Assembly: GCA_015680685.1 (NCBI GenBank)
Contig: MNCI01001083.1
Location: 26,359-88,358 of the forward strand
Reading direction: 5' to 3'
Length of the DNA: 62,000 nt
Origin: Gnetum montanum
Lineage: Eukaryota; Streptophyta; Gnetopsida; Gnetales; Gnetaceae
This document shows, piece by piece, positions 34,047 through 46,128 of the stretch (positions are counted from its first letter, which is position 1; every line of letters begins with the position of its first letter). The position numbers and the translations under genes were made by a program. A model generated the notes under the pieces. That model was not told the origin of the DNA and did no database searches. It saw nothing but the letters and a program-made list of their open reading frames with translations.

Positions 34047-34640
34047 TAGTTTGATAAGTATTCTCAAATTTGTTTTACAAGATGCCATTAAGAAGAACTT
34101 TTGAGAGATATGATAAATAGTAAGATATTTGCATATTTGAAACTTCAAAATTAGTGTAATGTTATGAGTGGTGGATAATATCAACATAGTGACTCCAATA
34201 GTACTACATGATGCCCATTTAAAAAGCACATATGGATTAGTTTTGAAGGTTAAAATTTCATTACTTTATTCTTAGAAGATTGGATGGTAGCTTTGGACTA
34301 GTTGTATGAGGTATAAAAAGCCTTCTACCTTATGAGTTTTACTTTGCTACAACAAACTCATTTGACTATCCATCAACTTAATGATATGGACAATGATTTG
34401 GGGTAGGAAAATACAATTGCTATAGGTTGAATACATATATAGGTTAAATAAACTATATTTGTTAGAGACTCCAAATCAATGTACATGTTCAAGAAGTTCA
34501 AAAAGGCCAAGGCAAAGAAGCTATTCAACTTAGAGCAAGGAGATATCACTATTCCTATCCATGATGTAGAGTTTTTCTAGTTATTATAGTGTAATCATCA
34601 CTTATAGGATGAAGAGGAAAAGATGACTAGTGACTTTATT
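34047..34640. other. Unassigned DNA left of A2
   Basis: No domain is recognised. A Lys-rich frame near 34480-34575 (Phe-Lys-Lys-Phe-Lys-Lys-Ala-Lys) could belong to an element leader. Confidence 0.4.
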
Positions 34641-35151
34641 TGTAACATCCTATCCCTTGTTAAGGATGAAATTGTACTATAACAATGTAATTAACCTTTG
34701 AAAGAAGGGGTACCTCATTATGAGGAGTTACAATTATTCATAGTACCCCTTAGGAATCAGCTTGACCTATGTCATTTAAGGTTAGGCTTAGAGGTTATGT
34801 TGGCATGGAGTTATAGAGCCTGGATTGGAAAGTGATGGGAGTTAGGTGAAGAAGGACAAGAAGGGAATAATGACCCCTTCGGCTAGATAGCCTAACCATG
34901 GTGGTAGTGTTAGATTGTACCTAAGGCCTTAAGTGTCATAGGAAGATAAACCAAAGGGCATTAGAGTGTATCATTCTCATCAATAAAAATTTTTCTCTAC
35001 TTTCCTTCCTTAAATTTAATGCACCAATAATTTACCAAGTTACTTCATTTATCAAGTTATTTCATGGTATTTCCATTACAATGCTCATGAGTGCAATGAA
35101 TTAAGTAATGAATGATTGTGTTTTAATGACATATAGGAATGAGAGGTTACA
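34641..35151 (+). repeat. 5' LTR of A2
   Basis: A 511-bp LTR from TGTAACATCC to GGTTACA, aligned end to end with the A1 LTRs. It is followed by TTTGATATAAGAGTAAACC (35152-35170), a worn tRNA-iMet primer site. Confidence 0.88.
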
Positions 35152-35559
35152 TTTGATATAAGAGTAAACCATAGTCTAGGAATCACATTGGAAGAAAATA
35201 CTACTAAATTTTATTATTATTACTATTATTTGAAAAGATACATCAAATCATGAAAGAGAAAGTTGAATACATCAAAGAAAATAAAGTGGGAAGTGGAATA
35301 GAGGAAGAAAGCAAAACAATGATAAGTTGTTTAGCTTGAAGGCATAGAGAAGATCTAAAATTGCCTTCAACTAGGCTTCTCATTCTTCCTCACTAGTATC
35401 CTTTTTATTTAGTATCACCTTACATATTTCCAAATCATCACACAATTATTTGATATAATTGATGGCACTCTTTGTTGTAGTTTGTGCCTCATCCTTCTTT
35501 TCAAGCTTAGCTTCCAATAAACTCACTTGAAGAGATTGATTGATCATGTCATCCTATCA

Positions 35560-36517
35560 TTTGTTTTCCTTCCTCTACATGCATAAAATAAGATCAAAAT
35601 TATAAATGAAAAGATCAAATGAAAGAAATAAAAAGAAGAGCAAGGAGTACTCTCCTAAAGTCAATCATTATCAACTTTAATGAACCATTCATGGTCAACA
35701 GATAATGGGCAAGACATGTGGTACTCTCTAATTCTCTTAAGAGTTGTTTTAGATTTTTGATAAATTCTGGAGCATTCTCAGGAATTGGAATCACAAGATT
35801 TCGACTTCCTTATGTGGTAAATCTCCTCATGAATGGAGTAGGGTGTATTTCTTATGATCCATTGATCAAGATTCTAAAAAAGAACAAGTTTTTCTTTAAT
35901 AGCCATCATCATCTATCCAAGTAAGAAGGAGGAACCCATGATGGTGATAGAAGGAGTTATTGGAAGGAATCTAGGAATTGACACTAGTGCTGCATGTCGT
36001 AAAGAATTTGTTGCCAGGGTTACATGTGGAGAGGTCATAAATAATGATCTTATCAGAAGATGGGGAGTCTATTCAAAAGCTGTATCTATGCTAATATCCC
36101 TATGCAACTCCTGAATGAAGTACCTCCAACCCAAAGATATCTACAAAAGGAAGAAAAAGTGAACATCACACAAGAAGTGGAAGAAAAAAAGAAGTATTCT
36201 TACCTTATATAATTGAATATACCTATGGTTTTTTTCCTTTATCTTTTTTTTTTTGCAACCATTCCCTTTTTTAGAACTTAAAATTTCTTTCTTGCTAGAA
36301 CCTAGACTAATATGTTGTTTATAAAATTAATTTAATTAAAGTTAAATTAGGAAAAAAATATAGGCCACTCAAAAAAATATGATATATATACATTTATATA
36401 ATAAATAAATAAATAGGAACCTTATAACTAAGCTCTATTGCAATCACACCCTCCCTTCCTAGAGTTGCCTTTTCCTCTTCATGAAATTGAGAACCTTTCC
36501 CTATTTCATTCTGCATC
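35560..36517 (-). pseudogene. Minus-strand spliced tract in the A2 leader
   Basis: This is the second copy of the tract seen in A1. The block 36517-36421 has an acceptor CTAG and a donor GT at 36420-36419. The next block ends at 36204 with a donor GTAAGA. The last block starts at 36140 after a TTTTGTAG acceptor and reads Ile-Ser-Leu-Gly-Trp-Arg-Tyr-Phe-Ile-Gln, then stops after 23 codons. Shared boundaries with A1, despite heavy divergence, suggest that a spliced antisense gene was once part of family A. No domain is recognised. The 3' limit is approximate. Confidence 0.45.
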
Positions 36518-36760
36518 CTAGAATGCACTACCAATAAATACAAAAAAATATATAATTAATAAATAAGAAATATATGAATGAGATAAATTATCATACCTCA
36601 TCGATTTCTTTTGGAATTGGAATTTGTGTGAGAGTTTCTTGTCCTTTTTGACATCATCAATCTATCTCCTCACAATTATTTGTTTCTCAAGGTACTCAAG
36701 ATGAAGATTAGGATTGAAACAATCAAGACTATTAATGCTAGAATTATAACTTGAAACCAA

Positions 36761-37618
36761 TGATGAACCATGATTTATCAAGTTCCAATATCGGACCCAC
36801 GATATCGAATCTACGATATCAGGTATGCGATATCATGGCCTGGATAACAATATTGGATACATGATATCGTGATTCCTATGTAAGCCTATAAATACACCTT
36901 TGGACGCACAAGAAGGGGTGTGTTAGAGTCCTTTTATTCATTTTTAGTTCATCTCAACTCTTTCCCCAGTGCATGCCTGCAGTGTGATGATTGTAATTGT
37001 ATGGAACCTTTATTTGAGTGTGATGTACTTGGATATGCACATGACTGGCAATAAAGATTGAGATCACTTCATCATTGTAGCATTCACTTAGTTTCAATTG
37101 TTTACTGTTATTTTTATTTATTATTTTCCTAATTAATATTTCTTACCATTCATTTACTATCCCTGTTATTAAACACAGAATGAGTATGACTTAATCACAA
37201 GCATTTAAGTGTGACTACTTGGTAACCTAGTAGTGTATCTAGGAGTGCTCAAGTAATATATGCTTGGTAATCCTAGAAGTAGTACACGAGGTCCAAGATG
37301 TGTATGGATGATTAACGATAGATGCTCATTGCACTTAGGCTAGCTTAGATTCTCTTCTCCCACTCCCTCTTAGCTTAAAACAAAGTTATTTTCCATTGCC
37401 TATAGGAGTAGCACTAGTTTAGGATCACATCATACACCTTAGTCTAGACTAAATCATGCATGACAAAGAAAATACTAGTCCAGGTGGGAAGATAGCAAAC
37501 TACGATGAACGTGTAACTATCTAGATACCACAACTAGCCCATTTGCAGAGTTCGACTGGATCGTGCGTGAATGCTCATATTCATATGGTTGATTGTAGGG
37601 GTACCTAACCACTCATCA
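36761..37618 (+). repeat. 5' LTR of B3
   Basis: An 858-bp LTR from TGATGAACCATGA to CACTCATCA. It matches 49564-50339 throughout and the B1 and B2 LTRs in its second half. The U3 carries a GATATC repeat cluster (36786-36876) just before the TATA box TATAAATA at 36887-36894. Confidence 0.9.
36786..36894 (+). promoter_or_regulatory. GATATC palindrome cluster and TATA box, B3 5' LTR
   Basis: Five GATATC or near-GATATC palindromes (for example acgatatcgaatc, tgcgatatcatgg and atgatatcgtga) fall in 90 bases, followed after 11 bases by CCTATAAATAC. The same arrangement is seen in the 3' LTR at 49588-49697. Confidence 0.7.
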
Positions 37619-37639
37619 TTAGTGCCATTGCTAGGGACA
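37619..37639 (+). other. Primer binding site of B3, tRNA-Asp type
   Basis: TTAGTGCCATTGCTAGGGAC aligns with TGGCGCCGTTGCCGGGGA. All differences but one spacer base are C-to-T or G-to-A transitions, as expected from methylated-cytosine decay. Confidence 0.8.
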
Positions 37640-37751
37640 GTGCTAGTTATCTAGATTAGTTATATCATACAAGATCGTTGTAACAAAGTACTCATGATAT
37701 ATCTTTTAGAAAAGAAATTAATTTCAACTAAGTCACACATAATTCACAACA

Positions 37752-39890
37752 ATGTCTCTCTCACAAGACTATGACAATGCAATAACTAGTAAGGTAATTC
37801 ATGGGAGAACCAACGAATCATATGATGATGAAGATGAAGTTTGGAGTACTCAATCTAATGTAGGGGTCTCCTATGTACATAAATGAAGACAACATCATCC
37901 CAAGTCAAAAATTCATAACCTTCCTAGTGACGATGAACCCCTAATTGCCACTAAGAGCCTAATTCATATACAAGAGGCTATTTGAATATCCTATAGGCAT
38001 TGCAAGGAAAGTCATCTACCCAGGCTTGATTTAAATAGCTTTCCCAAGTTTTCAGGAGGCTATGATTTAAATCCACAACAACATTTACAAGCCTTCCATG
38101 AAGCCTATGTATGGAAAAATATTGATAATGGATGGAAAAAACTTAAGCTCTTTCCTACGAAACTTGTTGGCCAAGCAAAAGTATGGTACAGGTCCTTAAG
38201 ACCAAAATCAATTCGACGTTGGCTGACAATGGTAGAACTCTTTAATGAAAGATATTAAAGCTATGCAAGAGTGTCAGCCTTGAGGAGACAAATCCAAGAA
38301 TGGAAACAGGGGCAACATGAACCCTTGGACATGGCCTTAGAAAGATACTATTCATTGTTAAACAATTGCCTAGGCCATGCATTCTTTGAGGAAAGGCTAA
38401 TGTACCACATCATGGATGGCCTCTGTAATGAAACAAGGGAGACCCTAGGGACGTATGCTCGAGGTCAACTATACAAGCTACAAACCCACCAATTCCAAGA
38501 GCTTATTAAGTGAGTAGCAAAAGAAGAAGGAGAAATGGCTAAATGGGAGAATGCTGAAAGCTCTCAACAGGACCAAAATCTCAAATTAGCAAAGGTCCAT
38601 AATCATGAAGAGGAGAAATCAACTCACCTTAAGGAGGTGGAACCATCGTTTCCAATACTACAATCACTAGATGAAATTGAGGCAAGGATCAATAAGATAA
38701 TAGAATGAATACATGAAAAATTTAGAGAATATGCCAACACTATTAGAGGAAGAACCATGAGGAACCAAGAAACAGGACAGAACACCCTTAGACAATCGGA
38801 AAGAAGGGTTGAATAGAATAAGAACTCAACTACTAATCATACGTATCGAAGTAACCTTTTCCTGTACAAATACCCCTAAGTTCAATGCCCAATCTTGTCA
38901 TATTTATATGAGCATTTGGGAGGAATGTTACACCTAAAGTTCATATAGAAATACTGTGTTCAGTCACAGTGGCCAAAATTCCAGTCATAGGGAAGGCCAC
39001 TTGCAAATTGGTCACACCCTTCATACCATCCAAACCCAAGTGCTTATCAGGTTTAGCATCATGTTTCCCCAACCGAGTCAACATCCTCTATCTCACCACA
39101 TTACTATCATTCTCCTAAGTATTGTCAATGCATGTCCTCTCCCACTAGATCACCACCTCATGTTCCTTGTAGTTCTCCTTGCCCTCAATATTCTCATCCT
39201 TCACCTCCTTCTACATCACTACTAGTTGTGACAAAATGTTTTGCACCATAGCACCAACCCACGAACATTACTTATGTTGCTACAGTCAACAGCAGTGAAG
39301 GTCCTCCACAACGTTAAAAGCATCCTTTCTTTAGACATGACCAAAGAAAGAGATAGTACACTTCCGAAACCACTGCACCCTCCAACCAAGAGCAAGTTCA
39401 ACACTGTGATGCATCTACCTCCTCAAACACAATACCTCTTGTTACCTTATCAAGGCCACCAATCAACACTTCAATAACTATGTGGCCTAATGAATATAAC
39501 CATGTAGGGAGACATATTAATCCTTGCATACCAACTTACAGTCATGAGTGTCGTAGTGGGTCAACTCCTTATCACATGACTACATCTCATAATTTGCCTC
39601 ATTATGCCTACTTTAATCAAGTGTGTGAACCTCAAATTGGGTACATTCCAACCACCACATCAAAGGACACCTAGTGGTTTGGATATGACCAAACTCCAAT
39701 GTTTCCAAAATGCTTGGATCCAAAATTTCCATTTACTAATTCTAGCCATACTCAAGGGTTTAGTCATTGGAGATATCCTCCATTCAAAAAAGTAGAATTA
39801 ATAAATGTTTCTCCTTTTCTTCAATTTTACAATTTTTTGTTTTTTATTTATCAATTTTTCATCTTTCAATTTTTTGTTTTATCTTTTTGA
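37752..39890 (+). pseudogene. gag: gag of B3, one reading frame with point stops
   Basis: The ATG at 37752 opens a frame of about 713 codons that is never shifted, only cut by roughly a dozen stops, several fitting CGA-to-TGA. It reads Met-Ser-Leu-Ser-Gln-Asp-Tyr-Asp, then a linker. The capsid core is at about residues 95-250: Phe-Pro-Lys-Phe-Ser-Gly-Gly, Leu-Lys-Leu-Phe-Pro-Thr-Lys-Leu-Val-Gly, Val-Trp-Tyr-Arg-Ser-Leu and Met-Tyr-His-Ile-Met-Asp-Gly-Leu. This is the Athila-like Gag layout. Residues 440-690 are rich in Ser, Pro, His and Tyr and carry no CCHC knuckle. A Phe-rich end after about 39820 may be read-through past the true terminus. Gag would form particles; this one is dead. Confidence 0.85.
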
Positions 39891-41753
39891 GGGTAATCTC
39901 ATTGGCAAAAAAATAATCATGTGACATGTCAGTTAAGGTGTTTTTCTATGCTATCAAGTCTTAGGTGACTAATTATTTGGATAGCGAGCCCACAACATCC
40001 ACCCACCCATTCTATTAATAAGAGGTTCTACTCTGGGAACGATGATATTCTTATCATTAAAACATCAAGTAATTTTGTGCTCATTATGCCCAAAGCAAAG
40101 AATGATGGACTAAGAAGGAATGGCTAGGGTGTGACATCAAGGAGACTTGTGGATTTCTTTTGGTGACATCTATAGGTGCTATCATGCAACCTGGTTGTAC
40201 TAAGATCCTTATAGATCTAACAGAAAATTGGAGTAAGAGTAATGAAGGCACTCAATAAAGAAACTCAATGTTGTTCTGGGGGTTCCACTGGAAAGACATG
40301 CACCCATGCTTAAAGGTTGGTGGCTCCTTCGGTTCATTGTTGGAAAGGACAAAGTGCCAAAGCAGGAAAAAAAGTGTGTGAAAGTAGCCAGACAAAAGGA
40401 AATGAAAAGATCAAGACAAATGTGCCACAAAGAAATTCCAAATCACTCCTCCCTTGAACGAAATGCCAAGTGATCATATGCCTTGTTGTCATGATGCTCT
40501 TATGGTTCTCCATCATTGGATGAAACAATGTGATGTCATTGATCAAAGGAATGGAATTAGTCTTGATTTTGAAGTAACCAACTAATGACACATTAATCAC
40601 TCTATACACTTAAGATTCATCATATCCTAGGCCAGTTACCTCATGTCCCAATCTTTGCAATCTCTTCTACAACTCATCCTAGACCCGTGTCTTGTGTAGC
40701 ATTAAATTCATACCTCATCATGGTGGTATCTACATGTGTGTATTTTTTGGAACTGGTGTGGATTACATTTAACCCTTTTAGTATCTACAGACATTTTAAG
40801 ATGTGGTTACGCAAGCCCATTGTGGGTTGGAACCTACTTTGGGAAGGACCCACTTGCGTAACTTTTGTAATTTGTACTTGTTGCACACCACCACATCATT
40901 TTATACCCTCCGAGTACTTCATTGCCAAATCTATTCTTTCCTTTGTCATCATTTTATCAAACGTTTCTCAAAACCTACATGTCCTTTTATGTGTCACCTA
41001 AACAAATTAGGTTCGACATTAAACTTTTAGGGAAACTTCTGTGAAAAAAATTGCTAACTCTAAAATCATACTAAGTAAAGAATTCAACATTTATTAGAGG
41101 TAATGAGTAAGGTATGGAATAACTAAACTTATTTTAATAACCTTACTAACAATTGATCTTTGTGTGATTATAGACGGCCCCTAAAAGAGGACAACAAGGA
41201 GGACCTTTCAAGGTGCAACTGAATGCCCAAGGGGAGGCAGAGGCCAAGGATCTCATGTAGAACATGCAAAGTAGAAGGCACAATAATTTAACATCAATTA
41301 GGGAACTCTTGTTACTACACAATCTATCCATGAAAATGGTGGAGAGGTCAGAGCCCAAACCTATGAAGAGGACCAATGGCTATTTGCAACATGACATGTC
41401 AAGGCCAATCAAGTGTTCTCATAGCTACCGTGTCCATGGGAGGTGCTGACTCCATCAAACATTGGAGCATCAGCACGGACAACATAGGACCCTCGAACCA
41501 AAGAGGAAAAACTCTAGGCACTCCTTCAAAGCCATCAAATTGCAAAATCTAGAGCACAAGATAAGGGGAAATGACCCATGGAGGAGGCATCGCCACCTGG
41601 AACCGCATGAATTCCAACAAAATTTTGTCTATTTTTAATTTTATGTTTATGTCCCAATTTTGTTGTATTCATCTCTCCACTGTTGCATGAATAAATTCCT
41701 AATCAGTTAATAACCCCATACCTATCCACTATGTAATCAATTAGGCTTGTTCT
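39891..41753 (+). other. B3 internal sequence, no domain recognised
   Basis: This runs from the end of gag to the C1 insertion. Open frames up to 104 codons (40687-41001) show no motif. A Gln/Arg-rich stretch near 41180-41560 may be worn coding sequence. The missing pol would be expected here. Confidence 0.5.
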
Positions 41754-42768
41754 TGTAGTGACCGAAAACATCAGTGGTTGAAAACACTGAGAGGTTGCTG
41801 GGCAAATAGTTTAACCCGAGATCTATGTGAGGGCTATGCTAGATAAAATGGAAACAAGATGCCCTAAATATTCTAGTTAATCAGACAGGGACTTAACCAA
41901 TGTAAAATAACCCTTTTGCAAAAAATGATTTTAAATTGAACACTTGGTGGCAGAATAAAAGAAAACGTAATTTGCACAGTAGTAGAAATGTGCTAAAGTG
42001 TGTAACAGGATAGTGGACATGATTAAGCATTTAACAATGCCAAAAAATAAATGCTATAATCAAATAGAAAGAGAGTTTGAATAGAAAGATACACTACCCC
42101 AGAAAAGGGGTACAGGTATACAGAGTGTATAATAGGCATAGTAGGAACACAATCATAGCCTCGGTGGTGTTGGGCCATTTAATCTAGTGCTCACTGTGAT
42201 AAACTGTGCCTGTTGGATCAGTAGTCACAATGTACTACATGATGTTCCACTAGGCTACAATGGGGCTATAGTGTATCATGTGGTGTATTTGTGCCTCTAT
42301 ATTGATGTAGTATGCTCTAGGTCTCATTCGCCCATAGAGCCAAGTGCCAAGATGCCAAAATGCAAAAAGCCAAAACAATGGAAGCGCTAACTACCTTGCT
42401 GGTGAAGAAATGAAAGCCTCCTCCCTTTTTTCTCTCCTCTCCTCTTTCAAAAGAGGGTGTAGAGGTATTTATAGGGCTAGGGTTAGCCGAAAATGTGGAT
42501 TAGATGCCACATGGCAGTGTGGTGGGTGTTACACTTTAGCGCTATGCTGCACTGTAGCACCAGGTGTTACACTATAGTGCTATGCTACTCACTGTAGCGC
42601 TATGCTACACTACGCTACATAGCATAGTAGGGTGTTATACTATAGTGCTACGTTGCACACTATAGTGCTATGCTACATAGCATACCAGGGTGCAGAAACT
42701 GCCATTGCTTTGACACTTAGAAAAATTTGCAATTGAGATGCTAAGACCCGAAATTTTGTGGTGTGTCA
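41754..42768 (-). repeat. 3' LTR of C1
   Basis: On the plus strand it runs from TGTAGTGACCGAAAAC to GGTGTGTCA. It matches 48493-49512 along its whole length. On the minus strand a TATA box (TATAAATA, 42473-42466) follows the self-complementary cluster at 42708-42536. Confidence 0.88.
42466..42708 (-). promoter_or_regulatory. TAGCGCTATGCTA palindrome cluster and TATA box, C1 3' LTR
   Basis: Words such as gtagcgctatgctac, tacgctacatagcatag and actatagtgctatgctac recur, many self-complementary (AGCGCT; CTATGCTA with TAGCATAG). They lie between the LTR start and the TATA box, in the U3 part. The 5' LTR has the same cluster at 49264-49440 and its TATA box at 49212-49205. Confidence 0.7.
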
Positions 42769-42788
42769 ATGGCCCCTCTTTGTTGACA
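42769..42788 (-). other. Polypurine tract of C1
   Basis: On the minus strand TGTCAACAAAGAGGGGCCAT directly precedes the 3' LTR. C2 (52146-52127) and C3 (60989-60970) have the same tract. Confidence 0.85.
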
Positions 42789-43491
42789 TCTAGAGGAGTG
42801 GCCTACAAAATGTCGATAAAGAATTACAAAACACCACAACAAACATGTCACCAACATCATTTGTTAGCACAAGATTGGATGTCATTTTACCCTACTCAAG
42901 AGTGTTATAGGAATAAGGTTATGTTAGGGGACAAGGAATATAGGCAATGCTAGGGAGATGAAATTTAAATGGTGGGAATGAAATGCAAAAAGTGGATCAT
43001 GATGTAAGACACAAATTCAGCATGGCTGATGGTAACCATGGCATGAAGTAGCTTTCCCTTGAAATGTTGACCTTTCATTAGAGTACTCATTGGAGGATCA
43101 AAGTTGATCCAACGATGGGTCAATTGCGAAGCTGCAGTGTTGTTGATTTTTTTTGTGTGAGGCGAACCTTATTTTGGTTTGGCTTACTACTAAATGTTAG
43201 CTATAAGTTGGCCATCAAGAAGATGGGCTTTTTTTCCTAGGAATGATTCGTGTTACATCCACCTAGGATTTGACCATGCAACAGAGGTGCCCCATAGGAT
43301 GAATTGTGTTACATCAACCATGGGTTCAACAGTTGATATGAAGAGAATGTCATGTGTGTCACAGTGTGTATGCATTAGAGGAGTGTGAAATCATGAGTAT
43401 GGAGAGGATGAGAGGATGTTGGGGTGAAGGAATGGATGTGCATAGGTTATAACAAGGATGAGGGGGATGTGCACTCTTGAGTGGCTCAACC
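42789..43491 (-). other. 3' untranslated region of C1, proximal to LTR
   Basis: Non-coding sequence shared in outline with C2 (52147 onward) and C3 (60990 onward), for example the phrase acaaaacaccac just inside the tract. No gene is seen. Confidence 0.5.
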
Positions 43492-44105
43492 AGTCCAACC
43501 ATGCGCATCAGAACAACGTGTTAACTTGCTGCTACGATGAGATGCACCTTTGCATGACTGCCTCTAAAGCTTCATCCTGCAAACATAACTAAGAGAGAAT
43601 AAGAAAACTAAAAAATTTTAAATGCAAGTGCAAATGCTAGATGTGAAGATGCTGCAAGTGCTGGATGTGAAGATGCTGCAAGTGTCAAATGCTATGCTAG
43701 TTGCAAGTGCTCAGAAAGCCAGTGAAAGTGTCAGGGTGATGATGATGTAAGTGTTTTGAATGCCACACTAATGGAAAGTGCTCCAAAAGAGTCACCAGAG
43801 TCCAACCATGCGCATCAGAACAATGTGCTAACTTGCTACTATGATGAGATGCACCTTTGCACGACTGCCTCTAAAGCTTCATCCTGCAAACACAACTAAG
43901 AGAGAATAAGAAAACTGAAAAATTTGAAATGCAAGTGCAAATGCTAGATGTGAAGATGCTGCAAGTGCTGGATGTGAAGATGCTGCAAGTGTCAAATGCT
44001 ATGCTAGATGTAAGTTCTCAGAAAGCCAGTGAAAGTATCAGGGCGATGATGTTGTAAGTGTTTTGAATGCCACACTAATGGCAAGTGCTCCAAAAGAGTC
44101 ACCAG
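43492..44105. repeat. 307-bp tandem duplication in C1
   Basis: Copies 43492-43798 and 43799-44105 are aligned base for base with few differences, starting agtccaaccatgcgcatcag. Each copy itself contains two tandem atgtgaagatgctgcaagtgc words. The low divergence makes it younger than most repeats in the window. Confidence 0.95.
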
Positions 44106-44179
44106 AATGATGGGAGGTGATGATGCTGTGAGTGCTCCCAAGGCAATGGCAAGTGTTTCGGATCAAATCAACTACATGC

Positions 44180-44402
44180 CAGTTTAAAGTCCTAGCAAAC
44201 TATGAACCTAGTTTAAGGTCCTAGCAGACTATGATGTCCTAGTTTATAGTCCTAGTAGACTGTTGGATGCTAGTTTAATGTCGTACCGGATAGTGGATGT
44301 TATGCCAGTTTAATTTCATGACCTAGGGATGAGCTATTGTGCCAGTTTAATGTCATGACCCAAGGACGAGCTGCGCCAGTTTATAGTCATAGTGGACTGG
44401 TG
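44180..44402. repeat. Short tandem array with the TAGTTTAAGGTC core, C1
   Basis: About seven copies of a roughly 30-bp unit, cyagtttaaggtcctagcag followed by ac and a variable part. This is the same core as the C2 array at 53511-53944 and sits at the same place, in the 3' untranslated region. Confidence 0.85.
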
Positions 44403-44737
44403 CTTACCCTACTTGTGTAAGGTGTGATGTTGCATGCACAGTCATGTTGTGTGCCTACAAGATCCAACAAAAATCAACTAGAAAGAAAATAACATCAAGA
44501 AACACTTGTCATAAAAAAGGTTAAAATGGATGAATGAAAGGAAAGCAATGCAAAAATTGATAGTTTTAGATCATTTTGAGTCGTAGGATAGTTTAAGGCC
44601 TTTTCGGGCGATGTGTTTTTGTAGTTTCATGTTTTATAGTTTTTGTTTTTTAACGTTTTCAGATGTAATGTGTAAACTAAGTGGATGGATGCATAAACAA
44701 AGTAAAACAAATATTTGTGCAAAATGAAATGCTTGAT
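44403..44737 (-). other. C1 internal, site of pol loss
   Basis: Between the array and the protease tract lies only about 330 bases of A-rich DNA, where an element with pol would hold about 3.5 kb. No domain is seen. Confidence 0.5.
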
Positions 44738-45560
44738 CTAAGTAAGTAGGAAAAATGTAAATGTGTAGGCTAGTGCAATGTAAATGAATGTCAAAAATAC
44801 ATGGCAAGTGGAGGCAAAGGGTAAGCAAGCATCTAGCATATTTTTGGCCAAGGGAAGGTCTTGGTCATGTAGTTTCTTCCTAACCAGGCATGGATTAGGG
44901 AGTCTGCAAAGCTTAGTATCCTCTTGGAAGCTATTGGTTGCAACCACTCATTCGAGTGTGTTAGCCTTAGGCACTTCATTGGTTGTTATAGGTGTACCAT
45001 CAAGAAACTCTTCTTCTAAAACTTGCACCATGTCTATTTCGTGGATAGTCGAAGAGGAAGCGTTATCACCATGGATGATAAATTGACCACCTTTGTACGG
45101 AAGGTGGATTTCATGGTGGATGGGAGAGGAGATGGCCCTTAGTTGGGCTAGTCAAGGCCTACCTAGAATCATGTTGAAACATGGCATCTCCTCTATAATA
45201 GTGAAATCTACGCTAGTGGGGAATTTCTCTCCTGCCACAAAGGCTAAGTTGATTGTACCCCTGACTATGACACATGATCCATTGAAGAATTTTAGACATG
45301 GGGTTTTGGTTGGCTTGATTTCATCGACCAGGCCTAGCTTGTCGATGAAAAAGTATAAGACTACATTTTTTACTGCACCATCATTGACATGTACTCTACG
45401 AATGGTACATTGTTGAACACGAATGCTAATGGATAGTGGAGCTGTAGTAACCTCTCCTCATTCAGGGTTGAATTTGACTGCATCATCATGAAAAGATAGA
45501 GATGTTGAATCCAATTATTGTGGTGTAGGGGGCAACATGGTTGCATGTATAGATGCCTCA
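44738..45560 (-). pseudogene. pro: Aspartic protease and linker of C1
   Basis: Reading down from about 45440, the minus strand gives Val-Asn-Asp-Gly-Ala (a worn Asp-Ser/Gly-Gly-Ala active site), Leu-Val-Asp-Glu-Ile-Lys-Pro-Thr, Phe-Asn-Gly-Ser and Asp-Phe-Thr-Ile-Ile-Glu. Met-Ile-Leu-Gly-Arg-Pro follows, broken by a stop, then Ile-His-Gly-Asp. This is the pattern of Tat-group proteases. The Leu-Gly-Arg-Pro end motif is well kept. The linker continues to about 44740. It follows gag, as in the family. Confidence 0.75.
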
Positions 45561-46128
45561 TCTACAGGATGTCCTCTACAATAGGAATGGAGACCAAGAT
45601 CTTGGCCAATGCTTGGTAGTGAGTAGATGAGGTCATGGCTAGGTCGTACAAGCTCAACGTTGTGTTCTTTTGTTTGAGCATTTGTTTCACCTAGGTTAGT
45701 GCAGTTGCAAAGTCCTTGTCATTAGCCATTGTGTTGGCCTTGATTTCCTCTATAGAGCTTGAGAGATAAATCTCTTGGGAGGGGGACTTGGGCTTGGTTT
45801 TCTTGGCCTGCTTGGGGGTAGGGGCCCCAGCCTTCAGTTGTTGTTTGCTAGTTATGGCCTTTTCTTCAGCTATGGGGGTTGTAAGGTGCTCATTTGTCCT
45901 CTTATGTTGCCATTCGGGTGGGACTACCCAGGTTGCTAGTGGGGTTAACCCTTGAAGGAGGAGGGACAGAGATGTTGCCCACTATTGGGCTTTGGGTAGG
46001 TGAGGGGCCAGCACATTGTGGCATCCTTATGACAAATGGTGATTTAGGCAGAGTTGTTGTATGGTCAACTTGTTGTGGCACCTTGATAATAAAAGCCTGT
46101 GTAGAGGTTGTTGTTGCATCATGCCAGT
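45561..46128 (-). other. Between gag and protease of C1
   Basis: Probably worn gag-protease linker coding sequence. A Gly-rich plus-strand open frame (45894-46202) is the shadow of it and not a gene. Confidence 0.45.

Noticed and set aside
39820-39890. Phe-rich C-terminus of B3 Gag as a membrane segment
   Set aside because: The run comes from a poly-T stretch and probably lies past the true stop.
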